Part shown: positions 43,261 to 53,014 of the stretch, piece by piece
Layout of the letters: the number at the start of each line of letters is the position of its first letter
Position numbering within the stretch: the first letter of the stretch is position 1
From: DAOUJH01 sp965248955
GTDB lineage: Bacteria; Chloroflexota; Dehalococcoidia; Lucifugimonadales; QGNO01
Direction: 5' to 3'
DNA: 64,000 nucleotides
NCBI GenBank assembly: GCA_965248955.1
Contig: OZ252212.1
Span: 434,001-498,000 of the forward strand
Position numbers and translations under genes: made by a program
The notes under the pieces: generated by a model
Told to the model about the DNA's origin: nothing
The model's input: the letters and a program-made list of their open reading frames with translations, nothing else
Database searches by the model: none

Positions 43261-44421
43261 TCATGACCAGGGGTTACCAATGGGTAGCCCCACAAGAAAG
43301 CCACGTTCCGGAAGATAGACCACTGCGTTACCATCAACCAGTGTATCTCCTAATTGATTACGGCCTGATAGCTTGACTTCAACGGCGTTGTGCTCTTCCG
43401 TACCGACGTTTTCCTTGAACTTCTTTGTAACCTCGCCATCAAGCCACAGAGTGTCCTCGTAGAAGAAATGGTTGGGCAGGTCAAGGGACATGCTCCTCAG
43501 AAATCCCAGGTCGCCCATCCAGTTGGTCAGCACCTGGCTTGCCAAGGCGAAGCGCATCAGGCCCCTAGTCACCGGCATCTTGAACCCTAGGTTTTTTACG
43601 GAAAGGATGTCTCCGTAGGCCTGCTCCACGTCGAAGTAAGGCCACAAAGTGTTGGGGTTGGTAGTAATCCGGCCCGGCCTGGCCACCACGTAGTCGTGAG
43701 CTGTGACGCCGATGAGAGCGGTGCTGGGCTTAGCTTCGGCAAGACGCCATGATGAGATCTCGTTATAGGAGACGGGCCCCTTGACCATGGAAGGGAGCAT
43801 GTCTCCTTCGTTTACTTCGCTCCAGTAGAGGGGTACTTGGCCTCGATGGGGCTGCATGGCGTCAAGATCGTCTTCCAGCTTCTTGATCTCTTCGTCGGAG
43901 TAGACGTGGATGTCTCTGTCATCTATAAGCGCTTCGCCAGGCTCGTAGGGCACCAAGGATACTGTACCAGTGGCGGAGGCCAGGGTGCCGCCATAGACGG
44001 TACTGTAAGTTGCAGTTGAGCCCACCTCGGCGGCATCTCTGCCGCTCAGCTTACCGCCATCCCGCACTGCGGTCACCTTCAGATCGCTAACCAGTGGCTG
44101 CCCTAAGCGGATCACATCGTTCCATTGCGCCGATGCCTTGGTACTGAACCTACGCAGTCCATACGCCTTTCCCTCATAAGCGGCCCCTGAATCAGGAGTG
44201 CGTATAGAGAAGATGTAGCTAGGGGGCGCAATCAGGGTATTGTATACTGTACCTACACCCTTCGCCGCGTCGTTGTAGAGGGGGTTGATGTCACCCAAAG
44301 CGCTGCACAGTCTCTGGATAGAGGACCAGTCTGCAGACTTCACCCCTTGGGGCACGTCTGGCGCACTTTGACCAATCATTGCCTGGGAATCGTTTACGAA
44401 TTCGCTCAATCCGCTTGCCAT
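43261..44421 (-). CDS. MaoC-like double hot-dog protein, divergent (paralogue 3)
   Basis: 386 residues from the ATG giving MASGLSEF, with GGAGG seven bases upstream; an earlier in-frame start has no such site. First domain motif GDINPLYND has Tyr49 at the His position. Second domain keeps YWSEVNEGDMLPSMV and TNWMGDLGFLRSM. It lacks the C-terminal YRDWY tail of the others and is shorter. A good minus-strand promoter lies upstream (44487-44515), so it heads the operon 3-2-CoA-transferase pair A. Confidence 0.8.
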   Translation of the reverse strand: MASGLSEFVNDSQAMIGQSAPDVPQGVKSADWSSIQRLCSALGDINPLYNDAAKGVGTVYNTLIAPPSYIFSIRTPDSGAAYEGKAYGLRRFSTKASAQWNDVIRLGQPLVSDLKVTAVRDGGKLSGRDAAEVGSTATYSTVYGGTLASATGTVSLVPYEPGEALIDDRDIHVYSDEEIKKLEDDLDAMQPHRGQVPLYWSEVNEGDMLPSMVKGPVSYNEISSWRLAEAKPSTALIGVTAHDYVVARPGRITTNPNTLWPYFDVEQAYGDILSVKNLGFKMPVTRGLMRFALASQVLTNWMGDLGFLRSMSLDLPNHFFYEDTLWLDGEVTKKFKENVGTEEHNAVEVKLSGRNQLGDTLVDGNAVVYLPERGFLVGLPIGNPWS

Positions 44422-44486
44422 CGGACTGCCTCCATTAACTGAAACGGATACGGCCACTCTTAGCCAGTAAGTCGGCGCTTTTCCGC

Positions 44487-44515
44487 AATCTATACCCCTT
44501 GCTCACTGGAGTCAA
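44487..44515 (-). promoter_or_regulatory. Candidate promoter for the MaoC / CoA-transferase operon
   Basis: On the minus strand TTGACT (44515-44510), 17-bp spacer, TAGATT (44492-44487), 66 bases upstream of the start at 44421. Confidence 0.5.
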
Positions 44516-44666
44516 TTGCTTGATGTTTCTCAGATTGAGGCGAAGTGAAGGGGCTACTGTTCTGGTGCGTATCCGGCTAAGCAATAAGGCGGGGGGAGCC
44601 AACAGTCTAGTTCGACGAAAATCGGTGGAATAGATGGTTTGTGGATCGATTCACAAGATACGATTG

Positions 44667-44695
44667 TTGACATATTTCGGAATCAATGCTAGAAA
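44667..44695 (+). promoter_or_regulatory. Candidate promoter 1 for the ABC importer operon
   Basis: TTGACA (44667-44672), 17-bp spacer, TAGAAA (44690-44695). Perfect -35, four of six at -10. Confidence 0.5.
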
Positions 44696-44705
44696 CTGGG
44701 CATTG

Positions 44706-44734
44706 TTGCTGTTCTAGACAACACGAGTTATAAT
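44706..44734 (+). promoter_or_regulatory. Candidate promoter 2 for the ABC importer operon
   Basis: TTGCTG (44706-44711), 17-bp spacer, perfect TATAAT (44729-44734), 78 bases before the start at 44812. Confidence 0.5.
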
Positions 44735-44811
44735 CTAATCCTGCTGAACCAGGCAACAATGGTATGCGGCTAGCTCTGTGTCTAACATATGGCCATCCAA
44801 GGAGGTCTATG

Positions 44812-46668
44812 ATGCTTAGGACGTTGATGCGTATCTTCCCCCGCATGGCAGCTGGCCTCCTAGTACTGCTGCTAATCGCATGCGGAGGCGCTGAAGAAGC
44901 TACACCCACGCCTTCGGCTCCCACCGCCACCCCTACTATATTCGTGCCCCAAGTACCAGCCTTACCTACCGCAACCCCTACGCCTTTACCTGGCGTGACT
45001 GCTGTTCCCCAAGCAACCGCGACACCGACGTCTTTGCCTTTACCCGGAGAGGAACCTCAATACGGCGGTGTCCTCAGGTTCGCTAGTTCTAGCTTCCCGA
45101 CGCTTGACCCAGTGCGCCGAGCGGGTTCGAACTGGACCTCCAGTGGAGTGAACGCGAACTTCTGGGGTCAGCTTATGCGTCTGGGACCTGATCGAGTCAC
45201 GGTAGAGGCAGATCTGGCCGAGACGTGGACTATCAGCCCTGACGGCACAGAATGGACGTTCAAAATTCGCCCCGGCGTAGTCGACCACGAAGGCGACCCT
45301 TTCACAGCCGAAGATGCTTACTGGCAGATGGTGCGATATATGGAGCGCCCCAATGGGCTGTCGGCGCATCGCCAGACTTGCATCCGTTCCTATGTCAAGC
45401 CGATTTGGGATGAGAATAACCAGCCCTTACCCGACGGTGGCGCCGAAGTCACTGGCCCTGATGAGCTGACCATACGGCTGATCGCTCCAGGAGCAGGCTT
45501 TGTTGCGTGTTTGACCGGCGGGTTCACGGTGTTCCAGCCATCCAAGTACCTCAAGGCCATCGATACCGACCCCAGTGGAGAGACTCGTGACCTGACCTCG
45601 GACGAGTACGTGGGTACAGGTCCTTTCAAGTTCGATGACATGGATGTCGACAACTACTTCCACCTGCAGCGTTCTGACAACTACTACCGTGAGGGGCTAC
45701 CTTATCTAGACGGGCTTCACTTCGCCGTGATTCCCGAACAGAGCACTTGGGAAGCAGCCTTCAGCGTGGGCAGAATAGATTTTCTTGGAGGATCCGTCGG
45801 CCCGGCGACGATAAGCGTGGCTACAATGGAGCGAATGGGCCAGGACATGAGTGACGGCGTGACCTTTCCTCATGTCCTGGCCATGGGACGGAAGGTCTTT
45901 GACGTCAACATACGCCGCCCGCCTTTCGGCCCAGCCGAAGACCCCAATGCCAGGAAGCTGCGCACCGCTTTACAGCTTGCGGTAAACCGCGGAGAGATCA
46001 ACAACCTGGTCTTTGATGGGGTAGGTCACCTGGCAACCGAATACTTCGTTGGCTGGGACTGGATCTACACGCACCAGGAGTGGCTTGATCTGTTCCCTGG
46101 GTATGATTCTAGCCCAGCGGTAAAGGCGCAAAGCGTAGCTCAGGCCAAGCAACTCATGGAGGAGGCAGGCTACGGTTCTGACAATCGCCTGAGTATCAGA
46201 ATCATAACGGCGCCCACTGGTGCCGACTCTGAGACGGCCCAGATAGTGGCGCGGCAGCTCAGGGAAATCTATATTGACGCAGAGGTTGTAGGCCTTGCAG
46301 AAAGGACGGAGCCCAGGAACAGGGGGGACTTTGACCTCCACACTGACAGCATTGGCGCACCTTTCCCAGACCCCGATGCCTTCACTGCCTCGATACATTT
46401 CCTCAGAGGCGAGGGGGGACGGAACGATAGCGGCTGGATTAACCCACAGTTTGTAGACTTACATCACCAGCAGGCGATTCTAGCCACCAATGAGGAGCGA
46501 GCGCCCATTTTGCGTGAAATGGCTAAGATTGCCCATGAGGATGCATGGCACGTTGGGTGGCTACGACCGACGGTGCTCCAGGGATACAGGACTTACGTGA
46601 AGGATTACACACCCCCGCCGTACCACTTTATTAACTACCCGTTTGAACAGGTCTGGCTTTTGAAGTAG
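44812..46668 (+). CDS. Family-5 extracellular solute-binding lipoprotein of ABC importer
   Basis: 618 residues. AAGGAGG (44799-44805) favours the second of two adjacent ATG codons. Lipobox LLLIAC is followed by a Thr/Pro-rich linker (ATPTPSAPTATPT). The SBP_bac_5 domain starts near EPQYGGVLRFASSSFPTLDPV and includes WTFKIRPGVVDHEGDPFTAEDAYW, GTGPFKF and LRTALQLAVNRGEI. Captures a peptide, glycoside or other polar organic solute outside the membrane and passes it to the permeases downstream. Confidence 0.93.
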   Translation: MLRTLMRIFPRMAAGLLVLLLIACGGAEEATPTPSAPTATPTIFVPQVPALPTATPTPLPGVTAVPQATATPTSLPLPGEEPQYGGVLRFASSSFPTLDPVRRAGSNWTSSGVNANFWGQLMRLGPDRVTVEADLAETWTISPDGTEWTFKIRPGVVDHEGDPFTAEDAYWQMVRYMERPNGLSAHRQTCIRSYVKPIWDENNQPLPDGGAEVTGPDELTIRLIAPGAGFVACLTGGFTVFQPSKYLKAIDTDPSGETRDLTSDEYVGTGPFKFDDMDVDNYFHLQRSDNYYREGLPYLDGLHFAVIPEQSTWEAAFSVGRIDFLGGSVGPATISVATMERMGQDMSDGVTFPHVLAMGRKVFDVNIRRPPFGPAEDPNARKLRTALQLAVNRGEINNLVFDGVGHLATEYFVGWDWIYTHQEWLDLFPGYDSSPAVKAQSVAQAKQLMEEAGYGSDNRLSIRIITAPTGADSETAQIVARQLREIYIDAEVVGLAERTEPRNRGDFDLHTDSIGAPFPDPDAFTASIHFLRGEGGRNDSGWINPQFVDLHHQQAILATNEERAPILREMAKIAHEDAWHVGWLRPTVLQGYRTYVKDYTPPPYHFINYPFEQVWLLK

Positions 46669-46766
46669 TCTGCGCGGCACTGGTGTTCCCTGGTGGGAGA
46701 AAAATAGGCGGGTCTCCGTGGCGCTGGGTGGCATGCTAAAATGTGGAGCCCGCGGGCGAGGGCGGA

Positions 46767-47726
46767 ATGAAAAAATACATCGCAAGAAGGATTCTGCTGT
46801 TTGTCCCCACCCTATTGGGAGTGGCCATTGTCATTTTCCTCCTGCTGCGCGTCTTGCCCGGCGATCCGGCCGAGAAAATTCTTGCTGGACCATACGGGGA
46901 AGGGACTTTCACTCAGGATGATGTGGAGCGGCTGCGGGAGCAACTTGGCTTGGATAGGCCGATTCACGAACAATTTGCCACATGGATATTGGACCTGGTC
47001 AAGGGTGATCTGGGATATTCGGTGGCAAAAGGCCGTCCAGTTGCGGATGAACTAAAGCGACAGTTCCCCGTGTCGCTCCAGCTTGGGATCCTTAGTATCG
47101 CTTTGATCTGGAGCATTGCCATCCCAATAGGAGTACTTGCCGCAGTTAGGCAGGACTCCTGGGTTGATTACGTTTTTCGCGGCATTGCCATAATGGGCCT
47201 AGCAATGCCGACTTTCTTTGTTGGTCTCTTGGTAATTCTGGTGTTGTCCCGTTTCTTCAACTGGCTGCCACCATTTGCTTTTACGCATATTTGGGACTCA
47301 CCTTCCATCGCCATTCAGCAGCTGATCTTCCCTGCTATCGCCCTCGGCTTTAGCACGGCAGGGACGCTCCTTAGGATGACACGGACTCAGTTACTGGAGG
47401 TCTTGCGAGAGGATTATATCCGGACAGCACGCAGCAAGGGACTTTCGCAGGGCGTGGTCACTTGGCGACACGCGGTGCGCAACTCATTGCTACCTGTTGT
47501 TACGATCGCGGGGACTCAGATAGGACTCATATTCTCAGGAACAGTTGTTATCGAGAGGATCTTCAATATCCCAGGAGTGGGCCGAGGACTGCTAGAGGCA
47601 TTGTCCAATCGTGACCTACTTATGATCCAGACGTATGTGATGTACTTCGCGTTCATAGCCCTGGCAGCCAACCTTCTAGTCGACCTCACTTATGCGTGGT
47701 TGGACCCGCGCATTCGGTATGACTAG
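46767..47726 (+). CDS. ABC importer permease, DppB/OppB type
   Basis: 319 residues from the ATG preceded by GAGGGCGGA. MKKYIARRILLFVPTLLGVAIVIF and RVLPGDPAEKIL are the usual N-terminus. The EAA loop ILREDYIRTARSKGLSQG-like segment is present (LREDYIRTARSKGL). Six membrane segments. Forms the channel with the DppC-type partner. Closely similar to the minus-strand permease at 62820-63779. Confidence 0.94.
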   Translation: MKKYIARRILLFVPTLLGVAIVIFLLLRVLPGDPAEKILAGPYGEGTFTQDDVERLREQLGLDRPIHEQFATWILDLVKGDLGYSVAKGRPVADELKRQFPVSLQLGILSIALIWSIAIPIGVLAAVRQDSWVDYVFRGIAIMGLAMPTFFVGLLVILVLSRFFNWLPPFAFTHIWDSPSIAIQQLIFPAIALGFSTAGTLLRMTRTQLLEVLREDYIRTARSKGLSQGVVTWRHAVRNSLLPVVTIAGTQIGLIFSGTVVIERIFNIPGVGRGLLEALSNRDLLMIQTYVMYFAFIALAANLLVDLTYAWLDPRIRYD

Positions 47727-47762
47727 GGAGAGATTCAGGAAGGTTCTAAGAGGAGTATCTTC

Positions 47763-48659
47763 ATGAAGATCGAATTGGCTCAGCCAGTCCTTACCAAAAG
47801 TGCGCCGCTTCCTGTAAGGTACTTGGTTGCTCTGGGTCGCTTTACGAAGAAGAAGCCCTTAGGCGCTACCGGACTCTACGTGCTAATTTTTGCCCTGCTC
47901 CTTGCCGCAATCGGCCCGTCGATCGCTCCGCATGATCCCTGGGATAACTACCAACACAGTCGGCTCGTCGCCCCGAACGCTACTTTCTGGTTCGGCACCG
48001 ACCATCTTGGTCGCGACATGCTCAGTCGCACCATCTATGGTGCTCGGATCTCTATTTTCGTCGGCTTGATAACCACCGTGTTTGCCACTTTGATCGGTGC
48101 TTTCGTAGGCGTTAGCAGCGCCTATTTTGGGGGACGATTTGACCTCATCATCCAGAGGTTCGTCGACGCCAAAAGCGCCTTCCCTTCTCTTCTATTAGCT
48201 CTTGCTCTGATGGCCGCTCTAGGCGCTTCTCTTACTAATGTGATCATAGCTTTGACAATTATCTACTCCAGCAGGGCGGTGCGTGTGGTTCGTTCTCAAT
48301 CGTTGAGCATAAAAGAAACGGCATATATAGACGCCTCGCGCGCGATTGGGGCGAGGCATCTACGCATAATAGTGAGACACATTTTCCCCAACACATTTGG
48401 CGTGATGATGGTGATAGCCACGGTTACTTTGGGGGCGGCCATCTTGCTGGAGGCATCGTTGAGCTTTCTGGGGGTGGGAATGCCAGTCACGGTCATTTCC
48501 TGGGGAGGAATGCTCAGCGGCGATATTCTGAGGAATTTTGCCGTGGCTCCTTGGATTGGGATCTTCCCTGGATTTGCACTTACCGCAGTAGTCTTTGGGG
48601 TTAATGTGTACGGGGATGCGCTAAGGGACATTCTAGACCCCAAGCTCCGCGGACGATAG
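47763..48659 (+). CDS. ABC importer permease, DppC/OppC type
   Basis: 298 residues, ATG with GAGGAG. N-terminal helix, then WFGTDHLGRDMLSRTIYGAR, a DppC hallmark, and the EAA loop KETAYIDASRAIGARHLRI. The end LRDILDPKLRGR is usual for the family. No ATPase gene follows; the transporter must use ATPases encoded elsewhere. Next is a MaoC-like gene in the same direction. Confidence 0.94.
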   Translation: MKIELAQPVLTKSAPLPVRYLVALGRFTKKKPLGATGLYVLIFALLLAAIGPSIAPHDPWDNYQHSRLVAPNATFWFGTDHLGRDMLSRTIYGARISIFVGLITTVFATLIGAFVGVSSAYFGGRFDLIIQRFVDAKSAFPSLLLALALMAALGASLTNVIIALTIIYSSRAVRVVRSQSLSIKETAYIDASRAIGARHLRIIVRHIFPNTFGVMMVIATVTLGAAILLEASLSFLGVGMPVTVISWGGMLSGDILRNFAVAPWIGIFPGFALTAVVFGVNVYGDALRDILDPKLRGR

Positions 48660-48693
48660 GCTCTATTCAGAAATCCTGTAGGAGGGTTCAGTG

Positions 48694-50079
48694 ATGGCTG
48701 CACAACAAGAGACCTTTGAGGATTTGATCTTAGAGTTTAAGGAACGATCCAGGGCTATCCTGGGTGAGGAAGTAACCGAAAGCCTGCCGCCAGGCCTGCC
48801 TTCACCATATGTGCAGTCTGGGCCTCCTTACGAGTGTGCCCTCCGCCTGGATTCGAGGACTATTCGCAACTATGCTATAGCCTACGGAGACGACAATCCG
48901 CTTTTTACTGATCCGGAGTATGGCAGACGTACCCGCTATGGCTGCCAACTGGCGCCCAATCCCATTCTATCCACAGCTCGTGGCATAACGGCACACGGCG
49001 TACAGGGGGGTGAGCATGCCAGACAGCGCCCCCAAGGATATCCCGTGGCCAATTTCCACGCCGGGAACGCTTGGGAATTCTTTGATGTCATTCGTGTGGG
49101 CTCCAAGTTCAGCTCTTCGATGACGACTCAGGAGATGTTGGAGAAGAAGGGTTCCAGGGGTGATCTCATTATTTTCGTGTCCGAGCTGATGTATTGGGAC
49201 CAGCATGGGGATCTTCCTGCCAAATGCTATGGGACTCTGATTATGTTTCCTATTGCCAGCATGGGCACCTCCCGGTCCATGAATGTAGATCGCCTGGGAG
49301 AGAATCTCATTTATGAGCGCATGACCCAACAGTACAACGAGGAGCAGTTAGAGGAGATTATCGAAGACATTGACAACCACAAGCGGCGGGGTGCTGAGAC
49401 TCTCTATTGGGAAGATGTCAACGTAGGAGACAAAGTGGGCCCTTTGGTGATTGCGCCATGGACCTTGCAAGATTACGCCGCTCACCGTGTGGTGGACGCG
49501 TGCAGCCATGGCAACCCACAGTCGCCGGGCGACGAACTGGCGTTTGAGGTCAAGTTTCGCCAGCTACGACAAATGAGAGGCGGGGCGGGAGGAGGACAGG
49601 CGATCGGTCATCCAGTAACGCGTTGGCCTTGGGGACCTGCGGACGAGCACGAAGATGCCCTCACCGCTGCATATCGTGGTCTACCGGGCCCCTTCGACGG
49701 AGGAGGGCAAAGGGCGCAGATTTTCCAACGTCTCCTCACAGACTGGATGGGTGATGACGGCTTCATTAGACGAGTGCAGGTAGCAATGAGGAAGCCTGTG
49801 TTCTACGGCGATACGATCTATGTAACTGGTACTGTGGAGAAGAAATTCAAAGAGGTTCAGGAGGGCGACGATAAGCCAGGTGGCGTACCGGGCAAAGCCG
49901 AGTACCACGCCGTGGGTATTCGGCTGCAGGGTGTCAATCAGGTAGGAGAGACAGCCACTCCTGGCACGGCCTGCGTCTATTTACCGTCGAGAAAGGACCG
50001 TCCCGTTCTACTACCGGTACCACATCCTGCCCGTCCCCCGTTCGTGCCGTATGAGACGTATTACAGAGACTGGTTCTAA
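48694..50079 (+). CDS. MaoC-like double hot-dog protein (paralogue 4)
   Basis: 461 residues; GGAGGG at 48681-48686 fits ATG 48694 better than the GTG just before it. First-domain motif GDDNPLFTDPEYGRRTRYG has Phe71 at the His site. Second domain YWEDVNVGDKVGPLV and TDWMGDDGFIRRVQ; end PHPARPPFVPYETYYRDWF. Closest by eye to paralogue 1. It is the last gene of the importer operon, tying this protein family to the imported solute. Confidence 0.85.
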   Translation: MAAQQETFEDLILEFKERSRAILGEEVTESLPPGLPSPYVQSGPPYECALRLDSRTIRNYAIAYGDDNPLFTDPEYGRRTRYGCQLAPNPILSTARGITAHGVQGGEHARQRPQGYPVANFHAGNAWEFFDVIRVGSKFSSSMTTQEMLEKKGSRGDLIIFVSELMYWDQHGDLPAKCYGTLIMFPIASMGTSRSMNVDRLGENLIYERMTQQYNEEQLEEIIEDIDNHKRRGAETLYWEDVNVGDKVGPLVIAPWTLQDYAAHRVVDACSHGNPQSPGDELAFEVKFRQLRQMRGGAGGGQAIGHPVTRWPWGPADEHEDALTAAYRGLPGPFDGGGQRAQIFQRLLTDWMGDDGFIRRVQVAMRKPVFYGDTIYVTGTVEKKFKEVQEGDDKPGGVPGKAEYHAVGIRLQGVNQVGETATPGTACVYLPSRKDRPVLLPVPHPARPPFVPYETYYRDWF

Positions 50080-50081
50080 GG

Positions 50082-50114
50082 CGCCCCGTCCTGGCAATTT
50101 TCCATGACGGGGCG
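50082..50114 (+). terminator. Probable terminator of the importer/MaoC operon
   Basis: CGCCCCGTC (50082-50090) and GACGGGGCG (50106-50114) form a 9-bp G+C-rich stem with a 15-base loop, three bases after the stop codon. No clear U tract follows. Confidence 0.55.
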
Positions 50115-50891
50115 ACACCGATGGCAGACAGGCCAAACTAGTTCGGAGGAAGGCGTCGCTGCCGCAATAGCTACGTAGAGGGACTGGCCAGATTATTCGC
50201 AACCAAGAGTTGGACACTTAGGCATCATCACATCTCTCATTTGATTCTTGTTAAGGCCATACTGCATACCCAATGATGTATCGCATTGTGACGGTGAGGT
50301 CGAGCTCATGCTCTGGCCATCTGATGTCGAATGGAAGCCGCGCCGCCAGAAGACTTGGGCCGCCACAAAGCTCTCGTGGGCGGGTCACAAGGTAACGGCC
50401 AACCTAAAGTTCGCAATTCAGTACACGTAGGCCCACCAAACTGGACAAAATCAAGAACCTTCGTGCTGAGCTTCCGTTTGATGCTTTAGCTCAGACCTAC
50501 CAACGGCCTGCTAGATCTCCGCCGTTTCATGGGTCGAGGTGACGCGCTGAGGTGTCGTCGAATGCTGATGATGGTAGCGTTTCCATGACCTGGCCTGCGT
50601 CTACTCGTGCATCAGTGGCCTCGAGCACTTTGTCCAAGTCCTGAGCTTTGGCGTATAGACATCCCCACCTCGCAAGAACAGCAGGCTTGCAACCGGTCGT
50701 TGCCCGGTCGCCCGTACCGCCTGCGAACTCGTTCACAACCCCCACGCTCACCTGTGAGCACGCATCACTCGTGATCCTCCTACGCCCTCCCCCGGCCACG
50801 ACTGGTGGTTGCTGGTGGAGATGATTTAGGCGCCGACGTGGGAAGGTGAGACCGAACCGACGGCCTAGGGGACCACCGCATGCGGCAAGTC
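50115..50891. other. Gene-poor, decayed region
   Basis: About 780 bp with only short frames. The minus-strand segment around 50527-50680 (including AKAQDLDKVLEATDARVDAG) has protein-like composition but no start or recognised domain, so it may be a gene relic. Confidence 0.4.
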
Positions 50892-52248
50892 TCAACGCGA
50901 AGCCTTTGACGGCGTGAGTGTGGGCGGTGCGGGCGTGGGAAGGTATGGCCAGACCGGCGGCTGGTAGACCGTGCGCTCCGACACCACCACGATGCCACCC
51001 GCAACCTCCTCGTAAGTCAACTGCAGCAGGTCGTGGCCTGCGTCCGATTCTCGGTCCTTGCGGAACAGGTAGGGGCCATCCCGCCAGCCGAGGTAGCCCA
51101 GGTACTCGGCGAACCAGTCTATTACCTCGTCGAGCGATAGGCCCGACACGGTCTGACATCTCGGCTTGCTGCATGCCCCCGTAGCGCCGGCGGGATGCAG
51201 GGGAAGGTCATCGTAGAATAGCAGGACCTCGATAGTGAAATGGTCCGGCCGGAAGTGGAGCCGAGCGATGGGATGGCGGGCGGGGTCCACGCGCACCCAG
51301 ACCTGGAGCCCAGCCTCCTCCTTTGCCAGCCGCCAGCCCTCGCCCGGCATGTTGCTCCGGTACCAGGCGGCGACTTCGGGCTGGTCAACGCCGTCGAAGC
51401 GATAGGGCAGGCTGTCAGGGAGGCGGTAAGCGGTGGCCGCCGGGGGCCGGGGAAGCCCGCTCTCCGGCCCAATCGCACTGGGGGCTGACAGGACGGGAAG
51501 TACCGGCATCACCGTGATTTGGTGTGGGATGCGATCCAACAGAAAGGTCGCGGCGGGGCCGGGCGGGAGCAGCTCCGTGGCCTGCTGGGCCGCCTCGCCG
51601 GTCAGGCGCCCGATCAGCCCCGCCGGCCACTCCTGTTCCGCCTCCCCGGCGGGTCCTCCCGGCCTGGCTATGACGGACACCTCTCGCGGAAGCAAGGCCC
51701 AACGCGTCCCGTGGCACTGCGTCGACCACGGTGCGGTAAAGGGTCCGCAGCATGTCCATGACTTCCGTGTGCTGCTCGAGGTCGCGCCAGGCGGGGGCGA
51801 CGCGCTCCGGGTTGAACGCATAGACGCTAACGGTCTTGCGTCCGCCGGCCGACTGAATGCTGAAGGTAGCGGTGCCAGCGTCCGTCACAGCGAAGGCGGA
51901 GTAGTGGTCGTCCAGCTCGTGCAATATGTCCGCCTCGACCAGCAAGGGCCGCACCGTTGACTTGCTGAGCTGGGTCTCCCGGATCAGCGCTCGCTCCGGC
52001 TCGTAACGCTCCTCCCGCGACACGAACACGACCCGTCCGTTCTCCCAGACGGTCACCAGCGGCACCCGGGCCGCAGCGTGCCAGTAGCCGACCATGCCCC
52101 CGGTGAGGTTGATCTGAAGCACCGGCGCGTCGCTTGGGTAGTCGAAGGACGGGCTTCGCTGGGTGCAGGCGGACAGTGGCAAGAGAAGCGTCAGCACGAA
52201 CAGGACCGCCATGGAGGCGGTTGATCCGCACTTGCCATGCATCCTCAT
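50892..52248 (-). pseudogene. Frameshifted lipoprotein of unknown function
   Basis: The 5' part (from 52248) has a signal peptide with lipobox LPLSAC and a beta-rich domain (LQINLTGGMVGYW, DAGTATFSIQSAGG) in one frame, up to VVDAVPRDALGL near 51690. The sensible sequence continues in the next frame (LLPREVSVIARPGG, WYRSNMPGEGWRL, DLLQLTYEEVAGG) to the stop at 50892. After the shift the first frame turns into Gly/Arg/Pro-rich nonsense. A single-base deletion at about 51690 would explain it. Joined product about 440 residues. High G+C content compared with neighbours. Confidence 0.65.
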
Positions 52249-52605
52249 TTTGAGTGACTCAACTTCGGCAAGCATAGCGGAGTCAACGCCTCGGGCGTGG
52301 CTATGAGCGGCGGGAGATCAGGCATGAATTCCGGCACCTTGGCACCAACGACGTTGGGAGTAGTAAGTCACCGTCGAGGATCCCACTGTGATCGCTCTAT
52401 CATAAGCTTCGGGTTCTCCCTCCGACTCTGATACAATACTAGGAGGATCGCGATGACCCCTTTGGGAACATTCAATCGATTCTTCATAATCTCTTCCTTT
52501 CCAAGGCATCTCCTTTCTTCAAATTGGCCAACAGCATCACTCCTGTCGTAGGCCATCCGTTCGTACCGCTGGGATAGTTGACCGTGCCTCAGCGAATCAG
52601 GTCGC
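52249..52605. other. Region with only a doubtful small frame
   Basis: No firm gene. A minus-strand frame of 39 codons (52487-52368) starts MKNRLNVPKGVIAILLVLY after AAGGAAGAG and looks like a signal peptide without a mature protein, perhaps a decayed lipoprotein. The plus strand has AGGAGG before an ATG near 52453 with 32 codons of no recognisable character. Confidence 0.35.
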
Positions 52606-53010
52606 TCAATAGCAGGGAGCCAACTCGCCCTCCGGACGCCGGACGTACCGGATCTCGTTGCCGCTCTGCGAAGTGAACACCGCTATGTCCTCAGCCAACA
52701 ACTCGATCCTACCCGTCGCGTCGGTCTCGGTCCACCCAGTTGGTGGGTTATACTTCCACTCCTCCGGCACATTCTCGGCCCGCCAGTACTGTCCCCCAAA
52801 CACTATACTCTCAACGCCACAGTGCAAAGTCCCGAACTTGAAGTCGTAGGCATTCCCTGTTTCTACCGGGTCAGCAGGCGGCACGCCCATGTACACAGTC
52901 GGCTGGGGCTTTGGCGTCGGCGTCGATGCCGGTATTGATTCGGCTGGAGATTGAATGATGATGGTTGGAAATGTTAGCAACCAGCAAAAGTGGGACACTA
53001 TGAGAGCCGA
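52606..53010 (-). pseudogene. Secreted protein remnant, 5' end lost at transposase junction
   Basis: The frame has a hydrophobic stretch (CWLLTFPTIIIQS), a Pro/Thr linker (PASTPTPKPQPT) and a C-terminal domain with two or three Cys (TLHCGVES, ELAPCY). Upstream the frame runs straight into the transposase fragment at 53015, so its start was removed or displaced. Family not recognised. Confidence 0.5.
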
Positions 53011-53014
53011 GAGA

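Larger units (their letters stand above)
44422..44811. other. Divergent control region between two operons
   Basis: About 390 bp without a gene. Contains one minus-strand and two plus-strand sigma-70-like promoters, listed separately. Confidence 0.6.
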
